A stretch of 17,981 nt of DNA from Chloroflexota bacterium (GTDB lineage Bacteria > Chloroflexota > Anaerolineae > Aggregatilineales > UBA3940): the NCBI GenBank assembly GCA_011051745.1, contig DRKO01000009.1, positions 1 to 17,981 of the forward strand. The letters run 5' to 3'. The position numbers and the translations under genes are program-made. The stretch's first letter is position 1. Each line of letters starts with the position of its first letter. This document shows positions 1 through 7,137 of this stretch, in pieces. Below the pieces are notes generated by a model that was given only the letters and a program-made list of their open reading frames with translations, did no database searches and was not told the DNA's origin.

Positions 1-769
1 GCAGAATGTCCGTGATCTCCAGCGCGGCGGCGTCCATCCGATCCTCTGAGATGGCCTGAACGAAGATGATGTCCACGATGTACTTTCCCTGCTGGTTGCG
101 CTGCTGGAAAAGGCGTCGCTGGGCCGTTGAGAGCGGGATCAGGACGACATCGTCCTCATCGCCAAAAGAGCCGCCGCCCTTCTCCTCCAGGATTCCAACA
201 ACCCGGAAGGGCATCCCCTCGATGCGGATCGTCTGATCCAGCGGGTTTTCAAACTCCTGAAACAGATTCTCGACCACCGTCTGGCCCAGCACGGCCACCC
301 GCGACTCGGCCTGAATATCCTCCTCCGTGATGAAGCGCCCCACAGCGGGATGATAGTTGCGCACCGTCTCATAGGCAGGCGTCACACCAACGACTTCCGT
401 CTCTGTTTCCTCCCGCCCGAACGTCACCAGGCGTCCTCTTCTGATAACAGGCGCAACGGCAGCCACATCAGGAGCGCGGAACGTGTCTTCTATCGCTCGC
501 ACGTCATCGTTGCTCAATCCCTGACTGCCGCGCGAACTGGGATGTCGGCCACCGGCCTGTGTCCCCGGCGTGATGGGAAAGACGAACAGCAGGTTAGAGC
601 CGAGCGCGCCAAACTGCTCGTTGACGATCGTCTCCAGGCCGCGCCCGATGGAAACGAGGACGATCACGGCAAAGATGCCGATCACGATTCCGAGCGTGGT
701 CAGCACACTGCGCAGCTTGTTTGCCATCAGGCCGCCCCATGCGACCCGGAAGCTTTCTCCGATGTTCAC
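1..769 (-). CDS. MacB/FtsX-type ABC transporter permease, 3' end cut by window edge
   Basis: Inner-membrane permease subunit of a MacB-like exporter. The GTG start overlaps the stop of the upstream ATPase by 4 nt (GTGA), a typical translational coupling. About 256 codons are visible and no stop is reached. The first residues (NIGESFRVAWGGLMANKLRS) lead straight into the first transmembrane helix (LTTLGIVIGIFAVIVLVSIG, about residues 20-42). The extracytoplasmic MacB periplasmic-core-like domain follows, with recognisable pieces such as DDVRAIED, VVGVTPAY, GRFITEEDI and RVAVLGQTVVENLF. The C-terminal FtsX helices should lie beyond the left edge. Family identity is clear from this order. The substrate cannot be told from the sequence; proteins of this family export peptides, drugs or lipoproteins. 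In a single-membrane cell it would work with the two lipoprotein adaptors encoded upstream. Confidence 0.9.
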   Translation of the reverse strand, partial: MNIGESFRVAWGGLMANKLRSVLTTLGIVIGIFAVIVLVSIGRGLETIVNEQFGALGSNLLFVFPITPGTQAGGRHPSSRGSQGLSNDDVRAIEDTFRAPDVAAVAPVIRRGRLVTFGREETETEVVGVTPAYETVRNYHPAVGRFITEEDIQAESRVAVLGQTVVENLFQEFENPLDQTIRIEGMPFRVVGILEEKGGGSFGDEDDVVLIPLSTAQRRLFQQRNQQGKYIVDIIFVQAISEDRMDAAALEITDIL

Positions 770-1596
770 GCCTCGTCCCTCTCAATCACTCCCAGTTCGA
801 TCAACATCTGGTCAGAAGGCCGCTCCTGCTCGCCGGCCCGCAGGGGATGCATAACGGGCTTATCGGCGATGATTCGACCATCGCGGAGCACCACGATCCG
901 GTGCGAGTGCTGGGCAACAAACGGGTCGTGCGTCACCACGATGACGGTGATCCCCTGCTCCTCATTGAGTTCCTGTAGCAAGCGCAGGACTTCAATCCCT
1001 GACCTGCTATCGAGGTTGCCCGTCGGCTCATCGGCCAGAATGATAGAAGGGTTGTTGACAAGGGCGCGGGCAATGGCTACACGCTGCTGTTGCCCGCCGG
1101 AAAGCTCCGCCGGGGTATGGGTCAGCCGATCCCCCAGGCCAACGGCTTCCAGAGCCTCGATGGCCCGCTGGCGGCGGTTCCGCACACCGGCATAAATCAG
1201 AGGGAGTTCCACCTGCCGGACGGCGCTTGTTCGCGGCAGCAGGTTGAAGTTCTGGAAGACGAACCCGATCTTACGGTTCCGAATGGCGGCCAGCTCCCGA
1301 TCTTTGAGCGAACTGACATCTATACCATCCAGATAATACCTGCCGGAGGTCGGCTGATCGAGCGCACCGAGCAGATTCATCATGGTGGATTTGCCGGAGC
1401 CAGAAGGCCCCATGATGGAGACAAACTCGCCCCGCTCGACGGTCATAGATACCCCTCGCAGGGCGTGGACTTCCACCTCCCCCATGACGTAGACTTTGGA
1501 GAGATCGCGTACATCAATCACCGGCACATCAGCCGGTGGCTCACCATCAGGGGAATCAACGGCCATATCCGCTTCTCGCATCCCTTTTTGCACCAT
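766..1596 (-). CDS. MacB/LolD-type ABC transporter ATP-binding protein
   Basis: Cytoplasmic ATPase that powers the permease encoded just downstream. Residue numbers are for the 276-aa form. Walker A GPSGSGKST is at 63-71, the Q-loop Gln at 115, the signature LSGGQQQR at 165-172, Walker B with catalytic Glu IILADEPTGN at 185-194, and the switch His at 223. The run VYVMGEVEVHALRGVS and the DEPTGNLDS ending of Walker B are typical of the MacB/LolD/FtsE class. The start is uncertain: ATG codons occur at residues 1, 6 and 11, and the third has the best-placed purine-rich site (GAGAAG, 5 nt upstream). A tail of about 35 residues after the H-loop region is longer than usual for this class and has no clear role. 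The gene sits 32 nt after the second adaptor gene, so the block reads as one operon. Confidence 0.95.
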   Translation of the reverse strand: MVQKGMREADMAVDSPDGEPPADVPVIDVRDLSKVYVMGEVEVHALRGVSMTVERGEFVSIMGPSGSGKSTMMNLLGALDQPTSGRYYLDGIDVSSLKDRELAAIRNRKIGFVFQNFNLLPRTSAVRQVELPLIYAGVRNRRQRAIEALEAVGLGDRLTHTPAELSGGQQQRVAIARALVNNPSIILADEPTGNLDSRSGIEVLRLLQELNEEQGITVIVVTHDPFVAQHSHRIVVLRDGRIIADKPVMHPLRAGEQERPSDQMLIELGVIERDEA

Positions 1597-1628
1597 TACA
1601 AACCAGACTCTCGTGGCAAACCGAACCG

Positions 1629-3029
1629 CTACTCCTGCCCGCCAAAGAAGCTAAAGTTTTCCCGCTCCAGGCTGACAACCACCACATCCCCTTCCGTCAG
1701 CCCTTCTCGCACCTCGCTCATCGTCGCGCCGCGCACCCCGACCTCGACCTCGATCTCCTCGATTGTGCCATCATCGCGTTGAACGTTGACATACGCAGCG
1801 CCCGTGTCGCGGTCAAAACGGATCGCCCAGTTGGGCACAAGCAGCACATCCGTCAACTCAGACACGACGATATCCACCGTCGCCGTCATACCGTCGCGTA
1901 TCTCAACATCGGACTCGTCAAGCTGGACGCGCACTTCATAGCTCACAACGCCGTTGACATCCACCGCATCCGGCGCGATGCGCACCACATGGCCGGTGAC
2001 CTCTGCCTCCGGCCAGGCGTCCAGGCTGATGAATGCAAGCTGCCCTTCCTCGATGCGGGCGATATCCACCTCATCCACGAGGAGATCGATGTAAAAGGCA
2101 GAATCATCGAGCAGAACCACAGCCGGTAACCCCGCCACCACCTGCTCGCCTATCTCATAGCGGACATCTGCGATCACCCCGTCAAACGGAGCGACGATCT
2201 CGGCGTCTTCCAGCGCCAGGCGGGCGTTCTCAAGCGCAAGTTTCGCTTCCTCGAACTGAATCTGCGCCAGTTGAACATCAATTTCGGTGGGGCCTTCCAG
2301 CAGCCGACTCAGGGAAGCCTGCGCCTGCCGGACAGCCGCCTCGGCCACGGCGATATCGTTCGACGAAACCCCCTGCTGGGCGTTGATCAGTTCCTGCTGG
2401 GCGATCTGAACGGCCAGCTCCGCCGCCTCGACCTGCCGATTCGCCAGATCAAGCTGATAGCCCAGGCCATACCACTCACGGGTTGAATCGCGATTCACCT
2501 GCTGGAGCCAGAGATCGGAGCGACGTAGCTCCAGATTCGCCTGAGCGATCCGGACGGCTTCCTCGTCGGGAGGCCGCCGGAGCTGATCAAGCTGGGCCTG
2601 CGCCCGATCAACCGCCGCCTGAGCCGCCGCGATGTCAAACTGGCTTGGCCCTGCCAGCACCTGAGCCAGCGCGACCTGCTGCAATTCCAGCGCAAGCTGC
2701 GAGTTGATCAGGTCAAGCTCGTGCTGGCTGGTATCCAGCCGCATGAGCAGGTCTCCGGCCTGCACACGCTGGCCCACCTCCACGTTAATGGCTTCCACCT
2801 CACCGGAGAGAAAGAACGTCAACTCGCTGCGTTCCTGTGCTTCGACGGAGCCGGTCGCGCTGACCGTCTCCCGCAGGTCGCCCCGCTCAACCTCGCCTAT
2901 CCGGTAAGTCTGTCCCCCCGCTGTCTGCTGCTCCAGAGATGGCGTCTGCGACCCCGGCAGGCAGCCGGACAGGGCCACCACGAGTATCAGGAAACCGGGG
3001 ATGCCGCCCGTTCGATGTTGTGCCTTCAT
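1629..3029 (-). CDS. HlyD/MacA-family adaptor lipoprotein (second of a tandem pair)
   Basis: Membrane-fusion/adaptor subunit of the exporter, 466 aa. The start chosen is the ATG at 3029, because a GGAGAAG ribosome site lies just upstream and a lipoprotein signal follows at once: a hydrophobic stretch and the lipobox LSGC with Cys23 as the lipidation site. An open frame further upstream exists but lies inside the previous gene. After the signal come a first barrel/lipoyl half (ETVSATGSVEAQE, VEVGQRVQAGDLLMRLD), a long Ala/Gln/Leu-rich helical hairpin with heptad character (about residues 100-270), the returning lipoyl half (IVAPFDGVIADVRYEIGEQV), a beta-barrel and a membrane-proximal domain (VPNWAIRFDRDTG). 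The C-terminus FSFFGGQE matches that of the upstream paralogue. Only one base separates it from that gene. The long hairpin is what MacA-type proteins use to assemble. Confidence 0.9.
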   Translation of the reverse strand: MKAQHRTGGIPGFLILVVALSGCLPGSQTPSLEQQTAGGQTYRIGEVERGDLRETVSATGSVEAQERSELTFFLSGEVEAINVEVGQRVQAGDLLMRLDTSQHELDLINSQLALELQQVALAQVLAGPSQFDIAAAQAAVDRAQAQLDQLRRPPDEEAVRIAQANLELRRSDLWLQQVNRDSTREWYGLGYQLDLANRQVEAAELAVQIAQQELINAQQGVSSNDIAVAEAAVRQAQASLSRLLEGPTEIDVQLAQIQFEEAKLALENARLALEDAEIVAPFDGVIADVRYEIGEQVVAGLPAVVLLDDSAFYIDLLVDEVDIARIEEGQLAFISLDAWPEAEVTGHVVRIAPDAVDVNGVVSYEVRVQLDESDVEIRDGMTATVDIVVSELTDVLLVPNWAIRFDRDTGAAYVNVQRDDGTIEEIEVEVGVRGATMSEVREGLTEGDVVVVSLERENFSFFGGQE

Positions 3030-3030
3030 G

Positions 3031-4404
3031 TTATTCTTCTCCGTTTCCGAAGAAGCTAAATTGCTCACCCTCAAGGCTGACGGCCACCACCTGCCCCTCT
3101 TCCAGGCCCGCCAGCACCTGGCTGACCGTGTCTCCGCGCAACCCCAGCACGACGGGAACCTCCTGCGGAGAGCCGTCCTCGCCCAGAATGCTGGCAAAGG
3201 CCTGCCCGGTCGTGCGGTCGAAACGAACGGCCCAGTTGGGGACAAGCAGCACATCTTCAAGGTGCTGGACGACAATATCCGCTGTGGCTGTCATGCCGGA
3301 GCGAATCGCCAGATCGGAAGGGACAAGGTCGATCCGGGTTCGGTAGGTCACCGCGCCCCCGCTGAGCGTGGCCGCAGGCGCAACGTTCGATACCTGCCCC
3401 CGGAGAACCTCCCCCGGAAGCGCGTCCACCGTGATGTAAACAGGCTGTCCCACCACGACTCGCCCGACATCCATTTCGTCCACGTCCACCTCAACGTGCA
3501 GCCGGGAATCGTCCACCAGCACAATCGCCGGGTTGTTGGCAGGCGGGGGCATACCGGGATGGACGTTCACTTGCGCGACGACGCCGGAGAAAGGCGCTCG
3601 CAGAGTGGCGGCCTCAAGATTCTGACGGGCGCGATCCAGCGCAAGCTGTGCCTGCTCGACCAGCAGCTCGGCCCGCGCCACCTCCAGATCGGAAGGTCCC
3701 TCAAGCAGGCGATTTAGTTCCGCCTCGGCCTGCCGGACGGAGGCCAGCGAGGCGGCCAGCGTGAGATCATCAGGGCCGGAGCGGGCCTGCTCAAGCTGGA
3801 GACGGGCAACCTCAACCTGAGTCAGCGCCTGATCAACGCGCTCTCGCAGGGAGAGTAACTCGCTCTCAGGCAGATACCACTGCACGGCCCGCAACTCCAT
3901 ATCGGCCTGAATGTAAGCGTTGAACGCCTGCTCATACTGTAACTGGGCAACTCGAACCGTCTCCGGGTCCGCGCCTTCAGCCTCGCGCTGATAAGAAGCC
4001 CGCGCGCTATCCACTGCCGCCTGAGCCGCCGCTATATCAGCCGGGCTGGGCGGCTGAAAGAGGCGATCATAGTTCAACTGCTGGGTTTGCAGAGAGAGCG
4101 CCGCCTGTTGAACGGCCAGTTCCAGACGTTCCGTGTCAAGGGTAGCCAGCCTCTCGCCTGCTTCCACCCGGTCGCCCACCTCAACAAAGACCTGATCAAC
4201 CACCCCTGACTGTTCAAAGCCCAGGTTGACCCGTTCTTCGGCCAGCACCGTGCCCGTTGCGCTGACCACTTCATCGAGCGAGCCGCGCTCCACGACCCCC
4301 TGACGCAGGGTTGGGCCCGTTTCCCTCTGGCCTCCTGTGCAGGCTATCATCAGGAAAGCAAGCAGGCTGAGCAGGCCTGCCCTCAGGATGAGTCTCCGGT
4401 GCAT
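3031..4404 (-). CDS. HlyD/MacA-family adaptor lipoprotein (first of a tandem pair)
   Basis: Paralogue of the next gene and first gene of the exporter operon; 457 aa from the chosen start. The ATG at 4404 follows AGGAG closely and starts a compact lipoprotein signal (MHRRLILRAGLLSLLAFLMIAC, with Cys22 lipidated). In-frame ATGs at 4437-4443 would add 11-13 residues and also have a GAGGG site, so the start is not certain. Domain order matches its neighbour: a barrel/lipoyl half (VVSATGTVLAEERVNLGFEQSG, VEVGDRVEAGERLATLD), a long helical hairpin rich in Ala, Gln, Glu and Leu, the returning lipoyl half (LRAPFSGVVAQVNVHPGM), a beta-barrel and a membrane-proximal domain (VPNWAVRFDRTTG), ending FSFFGNGEE. 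Two different adaptors for one pump might form mixed oligomers or serve different permeases; that is inference. Confidence 0.88.
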   Translation of the reverse strand: MHRRLILRAGLLSLLAFLMIACTGGQRETGPTLRQGVVERGSLDEVVSATGTVLAEERVNLGFEQSGVVDQVFVEVGDRVEAGERLATLDTERLELAVQQAALSLQTQQLNYDRLFQPPSPADIAAAQAAVDSARASYQREAEGADPETVRVAQLQYEQAFNAYIQADMELRAVQWYLPESELLSLRERVDQALTQVEVARLQLEQARSGPDDLTLAASLASVRQAEAELNRLLEGPSDLEVARAELLVEQAQLALDRARQNLEAATLRAPFSGVVAQVNVHPGMPPPANNPAIVLVDDSRLHVEVDVDEMDVGRVVVGQPVYITVDALPGEVLRGQVSNVAPAATLSGGAVTYRTRIDLVPSDLAIRSGMTATADIVVQHLEDVLLVPNWAVRFDRTTGQAFASILGEDGSPQEVPVVLGLRGDTVSQVLAGLEEGQVVAVSLEGEQFSFFGNGEE

Positions 4405-4467
4405 CGTCTCCTGTTTCCATTCTCCCGGTGAGGGCATCATCATCCCTCACAGCGCCTGTTACAAGCC

Positions 4468-4485
4468 CCGTGGAGTTTATCACAA
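4468..4485. promoter_or_regulatory. Rex-like operator over the exporter -10
   Basis: Read on the minus strand this is TTGTGATAAACTCCACGG. Against the Rex consensus TTGTGAA-N4-TTCACAA, the first half matches 6 of 7 and the second 4 of 7. It covers the predicted -10 of the exporter promoter, where a bound repressor would block transcription. One weak half makes it a candidate only. Confidence 0.35.
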
Positions 4486-4502
4486 CCAAAATAGCGTGTC
4501 GA
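4474..4502 (-). promoter_or_regulatory. Predicted promoter of the exporter operon
   Basis: On the minus strand, TCGACA (4497-4502, 5 of 6 to the -35 consensus) is 17 bases from TAAACT (4474-4479, 4 of 6 to the -10 consensus). Transcription would start near 4467, about 60 nt before the first adaptor gene. The -10 lies inside a Rex-like operator (4468-4485). This is a prediction from spacing and consensus only. Confidence 0.5.
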
Positions 4503-4508
4503 GATAGT

Positions 4509-4537
4509 TTGCTCGCATTCGGGCGATATGGTATGAT
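4509..4537 (+). promoter_or_regulatory. Predicted extended -10 promoter of rex
   Basis: TTGCTC (4509-4514) is 17 bases from TATGAT (4532-4537), and the -10 carries the extended TG-N motif (TGG at 4529-4531). A start near 4544 would give an untranslated leader of about 240 nt before the rex ATG, unusually long for such a gene. The -10 is inside a Rex-like operator. Confidence 0.6.
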
Positions 4538-4545
4538 TTTCACAA
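4528..4545. promoter_or_regulatory. Rex-like operator over the rex -10 (autoregulation)
   Basis: ATGGTATGATTTTCACAA has a perfect right half (TTCACAA, 7 of 7) and a weak left half (3 of 7) against TTGTGAA-N4-TTCACAA. It spans the -10 and the likely start point of rex transcription. Rex regulating its own gene is common, which supports the reading; the asymmetry weakens it. Confidence 0.4.
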
Positions 4546-4582
4546 CCGGCAGGATGCACAGAGCAAAATAAACTCTGCAACC

Positions 4583-4735
4583 GACTTGTACTACAAGTCA
4601 GGAACATACGTGTTCCACACATCAGGGCCTCCCCGCTACCCGAAGGGAAACCTCGTCGCGACCGGGCAGCGGTTTTTGGCCCCTCGCACATCTCGCGGGC
4701 GACCCCCACGGCAGCAACGGCACTTGCGGCCTTCT
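4583..4735 (+). ncRNA. Candidate structured 5' leader RNA of rex
   Basis: Several helices follow one another in the predicted transcript. (a) 4583-4599 is a perfect 17-bp palindrome, GACTTGTA-C-TACAAGTC. (b) 4601-4616 is GGAACA-TACG-TGTTCC, a stem closed by a UACG loop of the stable UNCG type. (c) 4625-4682 is a nested stem: GGGCC pairs with GGCCC, CCGCT (4633-4637) with AGCGG (4668-4672), and CCCG (4639-4642) with CGGG (4663-4666), 14 pairs in all. (d) GCAA/TTGC form a smaller stem near 4713-4726. I do not recognise a known riboswitch class. As DNA, (a) and (b) could instead be operators. GC-rich sequence folds easily by chance, so confidence is limited. Confidence 0.4.
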
Positions 4736-4784
4736 CCACGCCCCGTCGAACATCTTAATACCTTCGCCTAGGAGGAGCATCCGA

Positions 4785-5420
4785 ATGGCTCGATCCGACA
4801 TTCCCGATATCGTAATCGGTCGGCTACCGATCTATTTGCGCGCTCTAACCCGTCTCCAGCAAGAAGGGCACGAGATCACTTCGTCCCAGGAGTTGGGGAA
4901 GCGACTCGGCATCAGCTCAGCCCAGATTCGCAAGGATTTGTCACACTTTGGCGAATTCGGGAAGCAGGGGACGGGTTACAACATCAGCACGCTGAGCAAC
5001 GAGCTTAGGCGCATCCTGCATGTTGATCGAGAGTGGCGGGTCGCAGTTATCGGCATCGGCGACCTGGGGCACGCGCTGGCTCACTATGCGGGCTTTGCAC
5101 ATCGCGGCTTCCGGATCACCCACCTGTTTGACAACGATCCCGCAAAGATCGGGCAACGGGTTAACGAGCTTGAAATCCTGCCCTATGACCGGATGGTTGA
5201 AATCATCCGGCAGGAGGGACTCAAGATCGCGATGATCACCACCCCCGCCGACGCCGCTCAGGAGGTGGCCGATCTGCTGGTGGAGGCGGGCATCCGGGCG
5301 ATTCTCAGTTACGCGCCTATTGTGCTTAACGTCCCGGAGAACGTCCGGATTCAGTACATTGACCCGGTCATCCACCTGCAACATATGACGTACTACCTGA
5401 GCAACTCGCGCAACAGGTAA
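4785..5420 (+). CDS. rex: Redox-sensing transcriptional repressor Rex
   Basis: DNA-binding repressor that senses the NADH/NAD+ ratio; usual targets are respiratory and fermentative genes. At 211 aa it has the normal family length. The N-terminal winged helix (about 1-80) has the typical recognition segment LGISSAQIRKDLSHFGEFGKQGTGY (41-65). The Rossmann domain starts with GIGDLG (90-95), and Asp116 in LFDNDPAKIG sits at the end of strand two, as in NADH-specific proteins. SYAP (175-178) and the C-terminal helix that swaps between subunits are present. The start has a strong AGGAGGA site (4770-4776), 8 nt upstream. It is transcribed away from the exporter operon and faces mreB 42 nt downstream, with no clear terminator between. 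Two Rex-like operators upstream suggest autoregulation. Confidence 0.97.
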   Translation: MARSDIPDIVIGRLPIYLRALTRLQQEGHEITSSQELGKRLGISSAQIRKDLSHFGEFGKQGTGYNISTLSNELRRILHVDREWRVAVIGIGDLGHALAHYAGFAHRGFRITHLFDNDPAKIGQRVNELEILPYDRMVEIIRQEGLKIAMITTPADAAQEVADLLVEAGIRAILSYAPIVLNVPENVRIQYIDPVIHLQHMTYYLSNSRNR

Positions 5421-5462
5421 GCGTCTTTCACAAAACAGGGTTCAGGAACAACCACCCCGCCT

Positions 5463-6464
5463 CTACAGGTCAGGGATGGAACGTCTCAGCACGTCAAGCC
5501 GTTCAAGCCCCCGGCTGGCCCCAAGCGCCGTTGATCCCACCGGATCATCCGCCAGGAAGGCGGGGACATTCGTTTCGCGCGTCAGGTACTGATCGATCCC
5601 CCGCAGAAGGGACGTCCCGCCCGTCAGCACCATCCCCCGATCAATGATATCAGGGGATAGCTCCGGAGGCGTCCTCTCCAGTACGCGCTTGACAACTCCG
5701 GCGATCAGAGACAACGGCTCGGCAACCGCCTCGACGATCTCCGCCGTGCTGAGAGTGATCATCTTGGGCAGGCCGTCCACCTGATCGCGGCCCTGAATAT
5801 CCATACGCAACTCTTCGCCGATATCAACCGCTGCCCCGATGTTGATCTTGGCGAGTTCCGCCGTCATCTCCCCGATAATCAGGTTGTACTTTTTGCGCAC
5901 GTAATTGATGATCGCCTCATCCAGCCGGACACCACCAACGCGCTCCGAGGCTGCCGCCACGATGCCGTTCATTGCGACGACAGCCGCCTCACTGGTTCCC
6001 CCGCCGATGTTGACAATCAGGTTGCCGGAAGGGGTATCAACCGGCAGGCCCGCCCCCAGAGCAGCCGCCAGCGGCTCCGGAATGAGATGCACTTCCCGTG
6101 CCCCTGCCTGGATGGCGGCCTCATGCACGGCCCGGCGCTCTACGCTTGTCACGCCGTAAGGAACCGTCATCATGATCACGGGCTTGAAGAGCCGAAACCC
6201 GCCGATCACCTTGTCCACAAAGTACCGGAGCATCGCCTCGGTGACCTCATAATCGGCGATCACGCCGTCGCGCATGGGGCGCATGACCTCGATTGTCTCC
6301 GGCGTGCGTCCGAACATCTCGCGGGCTTCCTGCCCCACGGCGACGATCTTCTCTTCCTCGATTGTGATGGCGACAACGCCCGGCTCGTGGAGGAGGATCT
6401 GCTCCCGTTCAGCAATGGTGACGTTCACCGTACCCAGGTCTATGCCGAGCTTCCTCGACAACAT
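5463..6464 (-). CDS. mreB: Rod-shape-determining actin homologue MreB
   Basis: Cytoskeletal ATPase that forms membrane-bound filaments and guides lateral wall synthesis. It is 333 aa from the ATG at 6464, chosen for its GGAGG site 4 nt upstream and because MLSRKLGIDLGT is the standard beginning; an in-frame ATG nine codons earlier lacks such a site. Actin-fold motifs are all present: phosphate-1 GIDLGTVN (7-14), MRPMRDGVIADYE (61-73), the IPEP segment with Glu130 aligned to the catalytic Glu of MreB, phosphate-2 VNIGGGTSE (151-159) and the adenosine motif LTGGTSLLRG (280-289). Phosphate-2 has Asn152 where most MreBs have Asp (VDIGGGT). No mreC, mreD or penicillin-binding protein gene adjoins it. 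Family membership is certain; whether it is the main MreB or a paralogue is open. Confidence 0.93.
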   Translation of the reverse strand: MLSRKLGIDLGTVNVTIAEREQILLHEPGVVAITIEEEKIVAVGQEAREMFGRTPETIEVMRPMRDGVIADYEVTEAMLRYFVDKVIGGFRLFKPVIMMTVPYGVTSVERRAVHEAAIQAGAREVHLIPEPLAAALGAGLPVDTPSGNLIVNIGGGTSEAAVVAMNGIVAAASERVGGVRLDEAIINYVRKKYNLIIGEMTAELAKINIGAAVDIGEELRMDIQGRDQVDGLPKMITLSTAEIVEAVAEPLSLIAGVVKRVLERTPPELSPDIIDRGMVLTGGTSLLRGIDQYLTRETNVPAFLADDPVGSTALGASRGLERLDVLRRSIPDL

Positions 6465-6485
6465 AGTGCCTCCGCTTGGTCCACT

Positions 6486-6519
6486 GATCAAAGAGAACGC
6501 CCAGGCGTCGGCCTGGGCG
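6486..6519 (-). terminator. Terminator-like hairpin in the mreB leader, after the atp genes
   Basis: A perfect 9-bp stem, CGCCCAGGC/GCCTGGGCG, with a 4-nt loop spans 6498-6519. Read on the minus strand it is followed by TTCTCTTTGATC (6497-6486). It could end atpA-G-D-C transcription. It also lies downstream of the predicted mreB promoter, so every mreB transcript would have to pass it. Confidence 0.6.
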
Positions 6520-6535
6520 GACGGGCTGGTCAGCT

Positions 6536-6564
6536 ATTGTAACGTATCCGCAGAGTTCATCCAA
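6536..6564 (-). promoter_or_regulatory. Predicted mreB promoter
   Basis: On the minus strand, TTGGAT (6559-6564) is 17 bases from TACAAT (6536-6541, 5 of 6 to the -10 consensus). The start point would be near 6529, giving a leader of about 65 nt that contains the hairpin at 6498-6519. Confidence 0.55.
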
Positions 6565-6621
6565 GAGTCCGAAACAGCTCACCCTGCAGAGAGCTTGAAT
6601 AGACATCCGGACCCTGCGACT

Positions 6622-7080
6622 CTACTCCTCGTCCGGGCCAAACTCGAGAGGGGCCGGACCTGTTCCCCGGCGGGGGCGGCGATGGCGGGCCACTTTAAGG
6701 CGCAGGTTGGCGCGGCGGATAGCAGCCTGCAGAGCGGCGTAGGCTTCCGGGTCCTCCGGCGGCCCCTCGGCCATGATGCGTTCGGCCCGTTCGCGGGCCG
6801 CCTCGGCGCGGGCGATGTCAATCTCATCGGCCTGCTCCGCCGAATCCGCCAGCACGATCACGTGATCGTGCGACACCTGAAGAACCCCGCCCCCGATGGC
6901 GAACGCCTCCTCGATACCGCCCTTCCTGACGCGCAATTCGCCAAAGTCCAGCGCCGCGATCAGGGGCGCATGCTGCGGCAGGATGCTCATCTCGCCCTCA
7001 ACGCCGGGCGCGATCACGATCTCCACCTCATCGTCAAAGAGCTTGCGCTCCTGCGTGATGATCTCACATCTCAGGGGCAT
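6622..7080 (-). CDS. atpC: F1Fo ATP synthase epsilon subunit
   Basis: Small central-stalk subunit that couples rotation to the Fo ring and can inhibit ATP hydrolysis. The 152-aa product starts at the ATG at 7080, which has GGTGG 7 nt upstream; a TTG two codons earlier is possible. The N-terminal beta-sandwich (about 1-85) shows CEIITQERKLFDDEVEIVIAPGVEGEMSILPQHAPLIAAL and GGVLQVSHDHVIVLAD, typical of the family. Two C-terminal helices follow (about 88-132), then a basic, Pro-rich tail (RHRRPRRGTGPAPLEFGPDEE) longer than in most epsilon subunits. It is last in the atpA-G-D-C order, 57 nt after atpD, and is followed by the mreB control region and a terminator-like hairpin. Confidence 0.95.
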   Translation of the reverse strand: MPLRCEIITQERKLFDDEVEIVIAPGVEGEMSILPQHAPLIAALDFGELRVRKGGIEEAFAIGGGVLQVSHDHVIVLADSAEQADEIDIARAEAARERAERIMAEGPPEDPEAYAALQAAIRRANLRLKVARHRRPRRGTGPAPLEFGPDEE

Positions 7081-7137
7081 CTTCAAACCACCTTTATGAG
7101 AACACAGGTTTCCTCCGGCGTACTCACCGGTGGCCTG

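Larger units (their letters stand above)
4405..4784. other. Divergent control region between the exporter operon and rex
   Basis: This 380-nt spacer holds no convincing gene. An open frame of 99 codons on the minus strand has no homologue-like features, is Cys/Arg-rich, and overlaps promoters and palindromes. The region contains a promoter firing toward each side, two Rex-like operators about 60 nt apart, and a long structured leader before rex. These are listed separately. Confidence 0.7.

Noticed and set aside
3030..3275. 82-residue N-terminal extension of the second adaptor
   Set aside because: It lies inside the preceding adaptor gene in another frame; the lipoprotein signal and ribosome site fix the start at 3029.
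4601..4616. LexA-type SOS box
   Set aside because: It has GAAC and GTTC arms, but with six bases between them instead of four, and no SOS gene is near.
4440..4739. 99-codon open frame on the minus strand in the rex upstream region
   Set aside because: Cys/Arg-rich, no ribosome site or motif, and it covers two predicted promoters and the palindromes.
7087..7137. Possible 14-codon peptide between atpD and atpC
   Set aside because: Too short and unsupported; the bases are explained by the atpC ribosome site and spacer.
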